Below are positions 1 through 9,459 of a stretch of 64,000 nt of DNA, one piece after another. Made by a program: the position numbers and the translations under genes. Origin of the DNA: Nocardioides sp. (lineage in GTDB: Bacteria > Actinomycetota > Actinomycetes > Propionibacteriales > Nocardioidaceae); assembly GCF_014360585.1 (NCBI RefSeq), contig NZ_JACIXG010000013.1, positions 1 to 64,000 of the forward strand, written 5' to 3'. The notes under the pieces are model-generated. The model was not told where the DNA came from. It saw nothing but the letters and a program-made list of their open reading frames with translations, and did no database searches. Position 1 is the stretch's first letter. Each line of letters starts with the position of its first letter.

Positions 1-30
1 GGCCGCCGCCCCGATAGCCAGCCAAAATCT

Positions 31-120
31 TTCTCGACATGGTCCGGTGTCAAGGACCGCGTAAGCGGCCGGCGTAGCCGGCGGCCGCAGGCCGTCCTTG
101 ACTCCGGGGCAGGTCGAGAA
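31..120. repeat. Long imperfect inverted repeat (large hairpin)
   Basis: Arms at 31-57 and 94-120 are inverted copies of about 27 bp with 23 matches, including the perfect 9-bp core GTCAAGGAC/GTCCTTGAC and ends TTCTCGAC/GTCGAGAA. The 36-base centre is itself self-complementary (GCGGCC and GGCCGC around GGC-gta-GCC). It lies downstream of the glycosyltransferase-like gene that ends at 217, so it could be a terminator, but there is no T tract. Its size and symmetry also suit a dispersed palindromic element. I see no second copy in this window. No gene is recognisable in 1-216. Confidence 0.55.
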
Positions 121-216
121 GACCCTCGAAGTCGGGTCGGCGGCCCAGACCAACCCCGAAAAACCAGCCCTCAACGAATGCCAGACCGAGCCACGCAACT
201 GAGTCACGAAGCCGAG

Positions 217-2058
217 TTATTCAACCGTCCGAGCAACCTCAGGCAGCTCGCCCGACTCACGCAACGAGTCGAGCAGATCCCCCGGCATGATCCAGATCGT
301 GGCCAGCGGGAAGGGCCGCTCACGCAGCATCACCGCCCCGGTGACGAAAGACGGTTCGCCGGACGGGCAGGAGAAGACGATGTCGTCACCCCACTCCCAC
401 TCCCGCTCGACGACGGTGGGAAGCATCCACCACATCAGCCAGTTGCGCTCGGAGTTCATCGATGGAGGTCTGCGGGGGCAGTTGTCGTCATAGGCGACGA
501 CCGCGTCGGGGTGCTCGGCGAGGATCGAGCGGAGGTCGTCGATGACCGGGGTGGCGTGATCGAAGCGGTCGTGGAACTTGTCGGAGGCCACGTCGGCGAC
601 GGCGGAGGCGGTGGTGCCGAGCACCAGGACGAGCGCGGTCACGACCACCGAGCGCACCCGGTCGCCCGTCCATGAGCTTGGCCGTGGACTCACCCGCGAG
701 ACAGCGGCGAGGAGCGTCCAGATCGCCAGCGGCACCAGTGCGCACAGCGTCGCGATCAGCCAGAAGCGGTTGTCGTTGGTGAACGACGGGATCGGGCCGG
801 GCTGCGGGAACTGGCCGTCCGGAAGCGCCCACCAGAACGTGATCGCACCCGGGATGTGGGCCGGTGTGGTGTAGGCCCAGGTGGGCGCGTCGGGGGCGAC
901 GACCAGGATGGTCACGAGAGAGATCCCGGCGGCGATCACCCACGTCGAGACGAGCACCGCCCGGGAGCGTACGGCCCGGATCGCCGCGCACACCCCGGCC
1001 AGCACGAGGACCGCGAAAACCGGGTCGATGTAGCGGCCGTAGATCCAGTAGTCGAAGCGTCGCCACTCCATGGTGAACAGCGCGTATTCGGTGCCCCAGT
1101 TCAGACAGCTGAGGACGTACATCGACCCGGCCGCGATCAGCACGAACCCGGCCGGGCCGACCTGCCGTGCACGGAGCTCCTTCCAGAACATCGCGGTCAC
1201 CACCACCAGGCCGACGATCACGACGCCGAGGCTGCCGACCATCTGTGTCCAGGCCTCACCGGCGAAGGTGTTGACCCAGAACCGGGGGCTGGCCTCGAGG
1301 ACCTTGTCGAGGAAACCCTGTGCCTGGATGAACTTCCACGGCACGAGCTGCGCGTGGAACCAGAGCGCGGCCTTGTTGGCGACCACGGCGAGCACACCCG
1401 TGGCGACGAGGCCGACGAGGCTGATCAGGGCGACCTGTCGTTTGCGAACCAGGAGGCTGTGGACGAGAAGACAGATCAACCACAGCGCGATCGCGGCGAC
1501 GAAGACCTGCATCCGGGCGTGGGAGAAGAGCGAGAGACCGGCGAGCAGACTGAGCAGGAGTACGCCGCGGTAGGTGGGCTTCGCATGGAGCCGGAACGCG
1601 ACCAGGGTCGCCACGACGACGAGCAGCGTGATCAGCCTCTCGGAGAGGATGTAGTCGGCCTGGATCGCCCGCGGCGGCAAGGCCATCACGGTGGCGGCCG
1701 CGACCACGCCCTGCGCAGGCGTGACACCGCTGAGCCGCACCGCGACCCGGGTGAGCGGCCAGATGGTCAGCATGCTGATCGCCAGCCCGACGACGATCGC
1801 CATCTTGTAGAAGGTGAACACGTTCGAGGTGACCAGCCACAACGGTGCCAGCAGCACGCCCCAGCCGGGGTAGTAGCCGGGGGTGTTCAGCTGTGGCGAG
1901 TCGAGTCCGAGGACGGTCCGTCCATGGATGACCGTGCCGATCTCGTCGTACATGAACGAGAGGTTGGAGCCCCAGGCGATGTAGACGTTGACCGCCAGTG
2001 CGACCACGACGGAGACGACAGCGGCGATGCGCCAGAACCGATCCACGCCGCGGAACAT
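217..2058 (-). CDS. Polytopic membrane protein, probable GT-C type glycosyltransferase
   Basis: The 613-residue protein begins with one membrane helix followed by an exposed loop with an acidic pair (MYDEIGT, about residues 37-43). Roughly ten more hydrophobic helices follow, and a soluble C-terminal part starts near residue 490. This layout, with acidic residues in the first loop, is typical of GT-C polyprenyl-phosphate-sugar transferases that act outside the membrane. The exact donor and acceptor cannot be read from the sequence. The ATG at 2058 has a GAGGTGGG-like ribosome site close upstream. The gene diverges from nudC with only 25 bases between the two starts, so the promoters must overlap. 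Family placement is inferred from topology; another polytopic enzyme is possible. Confidence 0.6.
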   Translation of the reverse strand: MFRGVDRFWRIAAVVSVVVALAVNVYIAWGSNLSFMYDEIGTVIHGRTVLGLDSPQLNTPGYYPGWGVLLAPLWLVTSNVFTFYKMAIVVGLAISMLTIWPLTRVAVRLSGVTPAQGVVAAATVMALPPRAIQADYILSERLITLLVVVATLVAFRLHAKPTYRGVLLLSLLAGLSLFSHARMQVFVAAIALWLICLLVHSLLVRKRQVALISLVGLVATGVLAVVANKAALWFHAQLVPWKFIQAQGFLDKVLEASPRFWVNTFAGEAWTQMVGSLGVVIVGLVVVTAMFWKELRARQVGPAGFVLIAAGSMYVLSCLNWGTEYALFTMEWRRFDYWIYGRYIDPVFAVLVLAGVCAAIRAVRSRAVLVSTWVIAAGISLVTILVVAPDAPTWAYTTPAHIPGAITFWWALPDGQFPQPGPIPSFTNDNRFWLIATLCALVPLAIWTLLAAVSRVSPRPSSWTGDRVRSVVVTALVLVLGTTASAVADVASDKFHDRFDHATPVIDDLRSILAEHPDAVVAYDDNCPRRPPSMNSERNWLMWWMLPTVVEREWEWGDDIVFSCPSGEPSFVTGAVMLRERPFPLATIWIMPGDLLDSLRESGELPEVARTVE

Positions 2059-2070
2059 ATACCCACCTCA

Positions 2071-2084
2071 TAGGCTCTGCCGGG
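2071..2084 (+). promoter_or_regulatory. Probable leaderless promoter of nudC
   Basis: TAGGCT (2071-2076, fits TAnnnT) is followed by exactly seven bases and then the GTG start at 2084. This is the spacing expected when the transcript begins at the start codon. There is no Shine-Dalgarno sequence before this GTG, and the divergent gene starts only 25 bases away. Confidence 0.5.
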
Positions 2085-2995
2085 TGGACTCCCCGAAGCT
2101 GCCCATCCATCTGCGAATCACCCAGGATCCTCACGACCGCTCCGGCCACCTTCGCGCCGACGACGGTTGGGTCGAGAAGGCCTGGTCCGAGCAGACCACG
2201 AGAGTCCTGGTGGTCGCCGGCAACAGGGTCGAGCCGGCGGACGGGGCGCGGGTGCGGTGGCGTACCCCGGCGGCTTCTCCCGACGGGGTACGACTGCTCC
2301 TTGGCGACACCCCCGAAGGTGCCCGGTTCGCGGTGCTCACCGGCCGTGAGGAGGCCGGCGAGACTTGGCGGGACCTGCGGGGACTCTTCCCGGCGATGCT
2401 CGCCGACACGACCGAGGCGAGCTTCCTGATGCACGCGATCGGCCTGGCCGAGTGGCACCGGGCGACCCGGTTCTGCTCGCGCTGTGGTGGGAGCCTCGAG
2501 CCGCGCGCGGCCGGGCACGAGCTGGCCTGCGCGGAGGGACACTCGGTCTTTCCGCGCACCGACCCGGCGGTGATCATGCTGGTGACGACCGGTGAGCCCG
2601 GATCGGACGAGGAGCGTTGCCTGCTCGGCAACCACACCCGCTGGCCCGCGCCCAACTACTCCACGCTTGCCGGCTTCGTGGAGCCGGGCGAGTCGCTCGA
2701 GGACGCGGTCCGTCGCGAGGTCGCCGAGGAGGTCGGCGTACGCGTCGGGGAGGTCGACTACTTCGGCAACCAGCCCTGGCCGCTGCCGGCCAGCCTGATG
2801 CTCGGCTTCTTCGCACGGGCGGTGTCGACCGAAATCATGGTCGACCAGGACGAGATCCGGGAGGCGCGCTGGTTCACCCGCGCCGAGCTCGCCGCCGTCG
2901 CCGAGAGCGGCGAGATCAGGCTGCCCAGCGGCATCTCGATCAGCCGGTCGCTGATCGAGGCGTGGTACGGCGGCGAGCTCCCCGGATCGTGGTGA
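2084..2995 (+). CDS. nudC: NAD(+)/NADH pyrophosphatase NudC
   Basis: Zinc-ribbon Nudix hydrolase that cleaves NAD(H) to NMN(H) and AMP; family members also remove NAD caps from RNA. Features in order: an N-terminal domain, a Cys-rich ribbon (FCSRCGG, then a further Cys and an HSVFPRTDP stretch), and a perfect Nudix box (G-x5-E-x7-REVAEEVGV, starting at GFVEPGE). The family-specific motif follows as NQPWPLPAS, compared with SQPWPFPxS in NudC proteins. I start it at GTG 2084, giving 303 residues. Upstream codons in the same frame would overlap the divergent gene and lack family similarity. The neighbours mrx1, uvrD2 and whiB7 match the order in M. tuberculosis, which supports orthology. Confidence 0.92.
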   Translation: MDSPKLPIHLRITQDPHDRSGHLRADDGWVEKAWSEQTTRVLVVAGNRVEPADGARVRWRTPAASPDGVRLLLGDTPEGARFAVLTGREEAGETWRDLRGLFPAMLADTTEASFLMHAIGLAEWHRATRFCSRCGGSLEPRAAGHELACAEGHSVFPRTDPAVIMLVTTGEPGSDEERCLLGNHTRWPAPNYSTLAGFVEPGESLEDAVRREVAEEVGVRVGEVDYFGNQPWPLPASLMLGFFARAVSTEIMVDQDEIREARWFTRAELAAVAESGEIRLPSGISISRSLIEAWYGGELPGSW

Positions 2996-3010
2996 TCGAG
3001 ACGCGAAGGA

Positions 3011-3256
3011 TCAGGCCAGGTCGGCGAGCTTCGCCTTGACCTGGGCGATCGACGGGTTGGTCATCGCGGTGCCGTCGGAGTAGACGAGGGTGGGGACGGT
3101 CTGGTTGCCGCCATTGACCTTCTCGACGATCTGGGCGGCCTCGGGGACCTGCTCGATGTCGACCTCGTCGAAGGTGATGTCCTCACGGCCGAGCTGTCCC
3201 TTGAGCCGCTGGCAGTATCCGCACCAGGGGGTGGTGTACATCGTGAAGCTGCTCAT
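3011..3256 (-). CDS. mrx1: Mycoredoxin (Mrx1-type glutaredoxin-like protein)
   Basis: An 81-residue thioredoxin-fold protein with the CGYC active site at residues 12-15, preceded by YTTPW, and the cis-proline segment NGGNQTVPT. In actinobacteria this form reduces mycothiol-protein mixed disulfides using mycothiol in place of glutathione. The C-terminal LTNPS-like stretch (here MTNPSIAQVKAKL) is also typical of Mrx1. The ATG at 3256 gives the family length; an upstream extension would run over the uvrD2 start. It diverges from uvrD2, and the same pair lies next to nudC in mycobacteria. The arsC gene at 45834 may also depend on mycothiol and a mycoredoxin; that link is inference. Confidence 0.9.
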   Translation of the reverse strand: MSSFTMYTTPWCGYCQRLKGQLGREDITFDEVDIEQVPEAAQIVEKVNGGNQTVPTLVYSDGTAMTNPSIAQVKAKLADLA

Positions 3257-3334
3257 GGCTCTCCTCATCAAACGGGTCCTCATCGGACTGTCGGTGCCGA
3301 CCCATAGTGTTGGCAACAAAGCCCTAACGTTCCC

Positions 3335-5425
3335 ATGCCCAGGAGCCATTCCCAATTGAACCCCGTCGCTCCCACGACCCCCGAGTCCCTCCTCGCCGCG
3401 CTCGACCCAGAGCAACGCCGGGTGGCCGAGTCGCTACGGGGTCCGGTCCGGGTGTTGGCAGGCGCGGGGACCGGAAAGACCAGGGCGATCACCCACCGGA
3501 TCGCCTACGGCGTCGCCACCGGGGTCTACGCGCCCCAGGAGGTCCTCGCGGTCACCTTCACCACCCGAGCCGCGGGGGAGATGCGGCAGCGACTGCGCAC
3601 CATGGGCGCCGGTGCGGTGCAGGCTCGCACCTTCCACTCCGCCGCCCTGCGTCAGCTGCGGTTCTTCTGGCCCAAGGTCTACGGCACCGAGCTGCCCAAC
3701 CTGACCGAGTCGAAGATCCCGCTCATCCGAGCCGCCGCCCAGCGCCAGCGGATCAACGTCGACCAGGCCCAGGCGCGTGATCTGGCCTCGGAGATCGAGT
3801 GGTCGAAGGTGTCCAACGTCCACCCCGACGACTACCCGAAGTCCGCCGAGACGAGGGGCCGAGAGGTCGGCGGGCTGACCCCGTCGATGGTGGGGCACAT
3901 CTACGCGGCGTACGAGGACGTGAAACGCACCCAGGCGCGGATGGACATGGAGGACGTGCTCCTCCTGACCGCCGGTCTCCTCGAGCACGACGAGCGGGTC
4001 GCTGCGCAGGTCAGGCGGCAGTACAAGTGGTTCACCGTCGACGAGTTCCAGGACGTCTCGCCGCTGCAGTCGGCGCTGCTCGACCTCTGGCTGGGCGGAC
4101 GCAACGAGATCTGTGTCGTCGGCGACCCTGCCCAGACGATCTACACCTTCGCCGGCGCCGACGCCGCCTACCTGCGTGACTTCCCGAAGAAGCACTCCGG
4201 CACCACCTCGGTCGAGCTGGTCCGCAACTACCGCTCCTCCCCGCAGGTGGTGATGGCCGCCAACAAGATCCTGGAAGGTACGCCGAGCGCCGGTGTCCAG
4301 CTGCAGGCGCAGCGCGACGCCGGGCCTGCCGTGGAGCATGTCGAGCAGCCCGACGAGGTGGCCGAGGCCGAGGGAGTCGCCGCCGAGCTCCTGCGCCTGC
4401 ACCAGTCCGGCAAGCCCTACCACGAGATGGCGATCCTGTTCCGAATCAACGCCCAGTCGGAGGCCTACGAGGACGCTCTCACCGCGCGCCGGATCCCCTA
4501 CGTCCTCCGAGGTGCCGCGAGGTTCTTCGACCGGCCCGAGGTCCGCGAGGCGGTGACCCGCATCCGCGGTGCGGCGCGTGGTGGCCAGGGAGCCGTCTTC
4601 GGTGACGAGCTACTGGAGTCGGTCCACGGCATCCTGGCCGGGATGGGCTGGACCTCCGAGCCACCGGAGGGCCGCGGCCAGACCCGTGACCGCTGGGAGT
4701 CCTGGCAGGCGCTGATCGACCAGGCGCGCACCTTCGCCGCGTCCGGCGGCGACCTGGCCGGTCTCGTCGCCGAGCTCGACCGCAGGGCGGCCGAGCAGCA
4801 CGCACCGGTGCCGTCGGGGGTGACCCTGGCGACCTTCCACGCAGCCAAGGGGCTGGAGTGGGACTCGGTCTTCCTGGTCGGCCTCCAGGACGGAACGATG
4901 CCGTTCATCCTGCGCGGTGAGGAGCCGACCCCGGCCGAGATCGAGGAGGAGCGCCGGCTGCTCTACGTCGGTCTCACCCGGGCCCGGGTCGACCTGACCC
5001 TCTCCTGGGCGCTGGCCCGTCAGCCGGGTCAGGCTGCGCGACGTAGGCCGTCGCGGTTCCTCGACCCGCTGCGGCCGGCGCGGGCGACAGCGCCGGCGCG
5101 GCGCCCCGGGTCCGGCAAGGCGCGGATGTGCAAGTCCTGCGGCGGGCCGCTCGGCTCGGCGGCAGAGAAGCGGATGGGGCGTCACGAGGGCTGCGACGCG
5201 CCCTACGACGAGGAGCTCTACGGCCGGCTGAAGCAGTGGCGCAAGGAGACCGCCGAGGAGGCCCGCAAGCCGGCGTTCGTGATCTTCACCGACGCCACCC
5301 TGGAGCAGATCGCCGAGCAGAAGCCGGGCACGCTCCAGGATCTGCAGCGCATCGCCGGAATCGGCCGCAGCAAGGTGGAGACGTACGGCTCGGAAGTTCT
5401 TGATGTGATCGCCGCGAACAGCTGA
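3335..5425 (+). CDS. uvrD2: ATP-dependent DNA helicase UvrD2 (SF1, HRDC domain)
   Basis: A 696-residue superfamily 1A helicase. The Walker A AGAGTGKT is at about 42-49 and the DEFQD Walker B box near 235. Motif VI is near LLYVGLTRAR. The C-terminal zinc-type region and HRDC domain (about 625-696) define UvrD2 rather than UvrD1. Mycobacterial UvrD2 unwinds 3'-tailed duplexes and needs a tetracysteine module. Here the ligands read C599, C602, H617 and C620, so one cysteine is replaced by histidine. It is divergent from mrx1 and directly upstream of the whiB7 leader, as in mycobacteria. The ATG at 3335 is the first plausible start; the hydrophilic first 20 residues leave some uncertainty. Confidence 0.93.
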   Translation: MPRSHSQLNPVAPTTPESLLAALDPEQRRVAESLRGPVRVLAGAGTGKTRAITHRIAYGVATGVYAPQEVLAVTFTTRAAGEMRQRLRTMGAGAVQARTFHSAALRQLRFFWPKVYGTELPNLTESKIPLIRAAAQRQRINVDQAQARDLASEIEWSKVSNVHPDDYPKSAETRGREVGGLTPSMVGHIYAAYEDVKRTQARMDMEDVLLLTAGLLEHDERVAAQVRRQYKWFTVDEFQDVSPLQSALLDLWLGGRNEICVVGDPAQTIYTFAGADAAYLRDFPKKHSGTTSVELVRNYRSSPQVVMAANKILEGTPSAGVQLQAQRDAGPAVEHVEQPDEVAEAEGVAAELLRLHQSGKPYHEMAILFRINAQSEAYEDALTARRIPYVLRGAARFFDRPEVREAVTRIRGAARGGQGAVFGDELLESVHGILAGMGWTSEPPEGRGQTRDRWESWQALIDQARTFAASGGDLAGLVAELDRRAAEQHAPVPSGVTLATFHAAKGLEWDSVFLVGLQDGTMPFILRGEEPTPAEIEEERRLLYVGLTRARVDLTLSWALARQPGQAARRRPSRFLDPLRPARATAPARRPGSGKARMCKSCGGPLGSAAEKRMGRHEGCDAPYDEELYGRLKQWRKETAEEARKPAFVIFTDATLEQIAEQKPGTLQDLQRIAGIGRSKVETYGSEVLDVIAANS

Positions 5426-5468
5426 AAAGGCTCCACGAAAATTACTCGAAATCAACCGGTTTAATCGT

Positions 5469-5498
5469 TTGCGGCTGACCTGTCCGGCCCGTTACTGT
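5469..5498 (+). promoter_or_regulatory. Probable whiB7 promoter with AT-rich upstream element
   Basis: TTGCGG (5469-5474) and TACTGT (5493-5498) form a -35/-10 pair with an 18-base spacer. The bases just before the -35 are unusually AT-rich for this genome (GGTTTAATCG). WhiB7 proteins activate promoters with an AT-rich patch immediately upstream of the -35, bound through their AT-hook, and they autoactivate. The start of transcription would be near 5505, leaving about 380 bases of leader before whiB7. Confidence 0.55.
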
Positions 5499-5562
5499 TC
5501 TTTCATCAAGTAAAGCCGCGCGCTGTTGAGCGCGCCCGATAGCCCCGAAGGAGGTGGCCCCA

Positions 5563-5778
5563 GTGAAGATCCACACGATCAAGACGCCGATCAATGGCAT
5601 CGCCATGTCCGCGTGCGGCCACCCCGAGCTGTCGAGCCCGACCTGGGCCACCCCGGCTGCTGGTGCCTTTATGGGCGCCGGTTACGGCATGCGCGTCGAG
5701 GGACTCGTGTCCCCGCAGGCGGATGCCATCAAGGTCAAGTCCCACGGGATTCGAGCCTGGAGCTGTCCGGCTACGTAG
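5563..5778 (+). CDS. Upstream ORF in the whiB7 leader
   Basis: A GTG-started reading frame of 71 residues (begins MKIHTIKTP, ends RAWSCPAT). It has a strong Shine-Dalgarno AAGGAGGT at 5548-5555, seven bases before the GTG at 5563. It matches no enzyme family that I recognise. whiB7 genes in mycobacteria and streptomycetes carry an upstream ORF whose translation controls a transcription attenuator. The position between promoter and terminator, and a stop codon inside a hairpin (5769-5790), fit that role. The peptide itself is probably less important than where ribosomes sit on the mRNA. Function is inferred from context; the start codon is well supported. Confidence 0.7.
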   Translation: MKIHTIKTPINGIAMSACGHPELSSPTWATPAAGAFMGAGYGMRVEGLVSPQADAIKVKSHGIRAWSCPAT

Positions 5779-5790
5779 AACCACGTAGCC
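5769..5790 (+). promoter_or_regulatory. Hairpin overlapping the uORF stop codon
   Basis: GGCTACGT (5769-5776) and ACGTAGCC (5783-5790) form a perfect 8-bp stem with a 6-base loop. The uORF stop TAG occupies 5776-5778, so a ribosome paused at the end of the uORF would cover the left arm. That makes the stem a candidate sensor element of the attenuator. Confidence 0.55.
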
Positions 5791-5802
5791 ACAGCAGCCT
5801 CC

Positions 5803-5841
5803 AGGCCGCGGAACCCGAAACCCGGGATCCGCGGCCTTTCT
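5803..5841 (+). terminator. Intrinsic terminator (attenuator) in the whiB7 leader
   Basis: AGGCCGCGGA (5803-5812) pairs perfectly with TCCGCGGCCT (5828-5837), and inner CCC/GGG pairs lengthen the stem. A T-rich run TTCTGTTTC follows at 5838. It sits 25 bases after the uORF stop and 43 bases before the whiB7 start. This is where premature termination would keep whiB7 off until translation stress changes the leader structure. Confidence 0.8.
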
Positions 5842-5883
5842 GTTTCTCAAAACCCGCGATCAGTCACAAAAGGAGGTGTACAT

Positions 5884-6201
5884 ATGACCAGCATTCTCGA
5901 GCCATCGGTGGTCGAGCCTGTCGAGGCCACTCTCGGCGTTCTCCACGACCGCGCCAACAGCTACGACGAGAACCTGCTGCCCTGCCGGGCCAACAACCCC
6001 GAGCTGTGGTTCGCCGAGTCGCCCGCCGACGTCGAGTTCGCCAAGACGCTCTGCGCGACCTGCCCCGTGCAGCCGCTCTGCCTCGCCGGCGCCCTCGACC
6101 GGCGTGAGCCTTGGGGTGTCTGGGGTGGCCAGCTGCTCCTGCAGGGGAAGGTGATCCCCCGCAAGCGGCCCCGTGGCCGGCCCCGCAAGGACGCCGCCTG
6201 A
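5884..6201 (+). CDS. whiB7: Transcriptional regulator WhiB7
   Basis: A 105-residue iron-sulfur regulator that partners the primary sigma factor and switches on intrinsic resistance to ribosome-targeting antibiotics. The four cluster cysteines are C34, C57, C60 and C66. The beta-turn EPWGVWGGQ is at 75-83. A C-terminal AT-hook, RGRPRK, is at 97-102; the hook and the EPW turn set WhiB7 apart from other WhiB proteins. The ATG at 5884 has a near-perfect ribosome site (AAAAGGAGGT) seven bases upstream. It follows uvrD2 as in mycobacteria and is controlled by the attenuator leader described above. Confidence 0.96.
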   Translation: MTSILEPSVVEPVEATLGVLHDRANSYDENLLPCRANNPELWFAESPADVEFAKTLCATCPVQPLCLAGALDRREPWGVWGGQLLLQGKVIPRKRPRGRPRKDAA

Positions 6202-6244
6202 GCAGACGAACAACGCAAGCCGTTCAACGACGAAAGGCAACACC

Positions 6245-6286
6245 ATGAACATGATCGTGCCGACCACGGGCCTCGAAGTCCGCTGA
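6245..6286 (+). CDS. Possible 13-residue ORF after whiB7
   Basis: ATG at 6245 to TGA at 6284-6286 encodes MNMIVPTTGLEVR. A weak AAAGG ribosome site lies nine bases upstream. It sits between whiB7 and the next small gene on the same strand. It is too short for composition tests and I do not recognise it; it may be a second leader peptide or chance. Confidence 0.25.
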   Translation: MNMIVPTTGLEVR

Positions 6287-6306
6287 CCGCCAGGAGACCG
6301 ACAGAC

Positions 6307-6501
6307 ATGAACACCAACCGAGTACGGAGCACTCAGATGAACTTGCTTTACGAAGACCTGGCGCGCGCGCAAATGTCCGCGCGCCTGGGAGAGGCGCGTG
6401 AACTGCGGCGAGGACATGCCCTCGTCAAGGCCGCTCGCCTGGGCCGCAAGGCCGAGCGAGCCGCCGTCCAGGCGAAGCTGGCCCTTGCCCGCGCGCTGTA
6501 A
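6307..6501 (+). CDS. Small basic alpha-helical protein of unknown function
   Basis: A 64-residue protein made almost entirely of Ala, Leu, Arg and Glu (core MNLLYEDLARAQ...RKAERAA...LALARAL). It should form one or two amphipathic helices; there are no cysteines and no membrane segment. An AGGAG ribosome site lies ten bases before ATG 6307. An internal ATG at 6337 is an alternative and begins at the conserved-looking MNLLYEDLARAQ. A strong hairpin follows at 6553-6589. It lies downstream of whiB7, possibly in one transcript. Similar small proteins occur in actinobacteria, as far as I recall, without known function. Confidence 0.6.
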   Translation: MNTNRVRSTQMNLLYEDLARAQMSARLGEARELRRGHALVKAARLGRKAERAAVQAKLALARAL

Positions 6502-6552
6502 GTCCCCGACGGGACACCGAACCTCACCCCTCTGATCGCGGGTGTGGAAGAT

Positions 6553-6589
6553 GACCGGCCAGTCCGAGAAACCCTCGGACTGGCCGGTC
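6553..6589. terminator. Bidirectional terminator hairpin
   Basis: GACCGGCCAGTCCGAG (6553-6568) and its exact complement (6574-6589) form a 16-bp perfect stem with a 5-base loop. It lies between the convergent 6307 gene and cholesterol oxidase. There is only a short T run, as is usual in high-GC actinobacteria. Confidence 0.75.
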
Positions 6590-6611
6590 CAGACATTTCG
6601 CCCCGGCTCGC

Positions 6612-8273
<1,662 letters not shown>

Positions 8274-8284
8274 TCACTGATTGC

Positions 8285-8298
8285 TAGAACATGTTCTA
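8285..8298. promoter_or_regulatory. KstR operator (steroid-catabolism repressor box)
   Basis: TAGAACATGTTCTA matches the KstR consensus TnnAACnnGTTnnA at every fixed position, and the palindrome extends to 16 bp (8284-8299). KstR is the TetR-family repressor of cholesterol catabolism in mycobacteria and rhodococci. The box lies between the divergent cholesterol oxidase and the 8359 gene, so it can control both. No kstR gene is in this window. Confidence 0.8.
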
Positions 8299-8358
8299 GT
8301 ATGCCGGTGGGGGTGTCAGGGGTTTCGCAACATTCACGCTGACCGACAAGGAGATCGC

Positions 8359-9459
8359 ATGGTCACCGCATGCGTTTGGGGCACAGGAAACATCGGTCGA
8401 CTCGCCATCCGGGCGATCGACGCACATCCAGGTCTCGAGCTGGCGAGCGTCCTCGTCCATGACCCCGAGAAGGTCGGCCGCGACGCGGGCGATCTCGGGG
8501 AGCTCGGCCGCGACCTGGGCGTCGCCGCGACCGCCGACATCGACTCCGTGCTCGCGTCCCGCCCGCAGGCGGTGGTGTACGCCGCGTCCGGCGACATCCG
8601 TCCTGACGAGGCCCTCGCCGACATCGTGCGAGCGCTCGGGACCGGAGCGGTGGTCGTCACGCCGGCCCTCTACGCCCTCTACGACCAGCGCAACGCGCCG
8701 CCGGAGATGCGCGAGCCGGTGCTGGCCGCGATCGCCGATGGCGGCGGGTCCCTCTTCGTCTCGGGCGTCGACCCGGGCTGGGCGAACGACGTGCTGCCGC
8801 TGCTCGTCAGCGGCCTGGGCAGCACCGTGGACGTCGTCCGGTGCCAGGAGATCTTCGACTACTCCACCTACGACCAGCCCGACTCGGTCCGCTACCTCGT
8901 GGGCATGGGACAGCCGATGGACTACGACGTCCCGATGCTCGCCGAAACGGTGCCGACCATGGTGTGGGGCGGCCAGGTCCGGCTGCTGGCCAGGGCGCTC
9001 GAGGTCGAGCTCGACGAGGTCCGGGAGACCGTCGAGCGACTCCCGCTCGACGAGACCGTGACCACGGCATCGATGGGCGACTTCGAGAAGGGCACCCAGG
9101 GCGCGGTGCGCTTCGAGGTCCAGGGCATCGTCGACGGCGAGCCGCTCATCGTCGTCGAGCACGTCACCCGCATCCACCCGTCCTGCGCTCCGCACTGGCC
9201 CACGCCGCCCGACGGCGACGGCGCCCACCGGGTGATCATCGAGGGTGACCCTCGGATCGAGGTGACGGTCGAGGCGACCGACAAGACCGGCAACAGAGCG
9301 GCGGGCGGCAACGCCACCGCCGTCGGTCGGCTCGTCGGGGCGATCGAGTGGCTCATCGACGCAGGCCCCGGTCTCTACGACGCGCTGGACGTGCCGCTGC
9401 GTCCGGCGACCGGCAGACTCGGCGCGGCCAAGGCCGCCCAGGAAGGTGTGACCGCATGA
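8359..9459 (+). CDS. Dihydrodipicolinate-reductase-like NAD(P)-binding protein
   Basis: A 366-residue oxidoreductase with an N-terminal Rossmann fold (VWGTGNIGRLAIRAI) and a DapB/diaminopentanoate dehydrogenase-like architecture. It is not a true DapB, because the DapB catalytic signature is absent. Such proteins are frequent in actinobacterial lipid and steroid gene clusters, with undefined substrates. ATG 8359 has an AAGGAG ribosome site five bases before it. The gene overlaps the next one by four bases (ATGA). It is divergent from cholesterol oxidase across a KstR box, so a role in sterol or side-chain metabolism is likely but inferred. Confidence 0.7.
   Translation: MVTACVWGTGNIGRLAIRAIDAHPGLELASVLVHDPEKVGRDAGDLGELGRDLGVAATADIDSVLASRPQAVVYAASGDIRPDEALADIVRALGTGAVVVTPALYALYDQRNAPPEMREPVLAAIADGGGSLFVSGVDPGWANDVLPLLVSGLGSTVDVVRCQEIFDYSTYDQPDSVRYLVGMGQPMDYDVPMLAETVPTMVWGGQVRLLARALEVELDEVRETVERLPLDETVTTASMGDFEKGTQGAVRFEVQGIVDGEPLIVVEHVTRIHPSCAPHWPTPPDGDGAHRVIIEGDPRIEVTVEATDKTGNRAAGGNATAVGRLVGAIEWLIDAGPGLYDALDVPLRPATGRLGAAKAAQEGVTA

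Noticed and set aside
856..2073. Long open frame on the plus strand opposite the glycosyltransferase-like gene
   Set aside because: Composition is Arg/Asp/Gly/His-rich with no family similarity, and the opposite strand has a clear membrane protein; a high-GC shadow.
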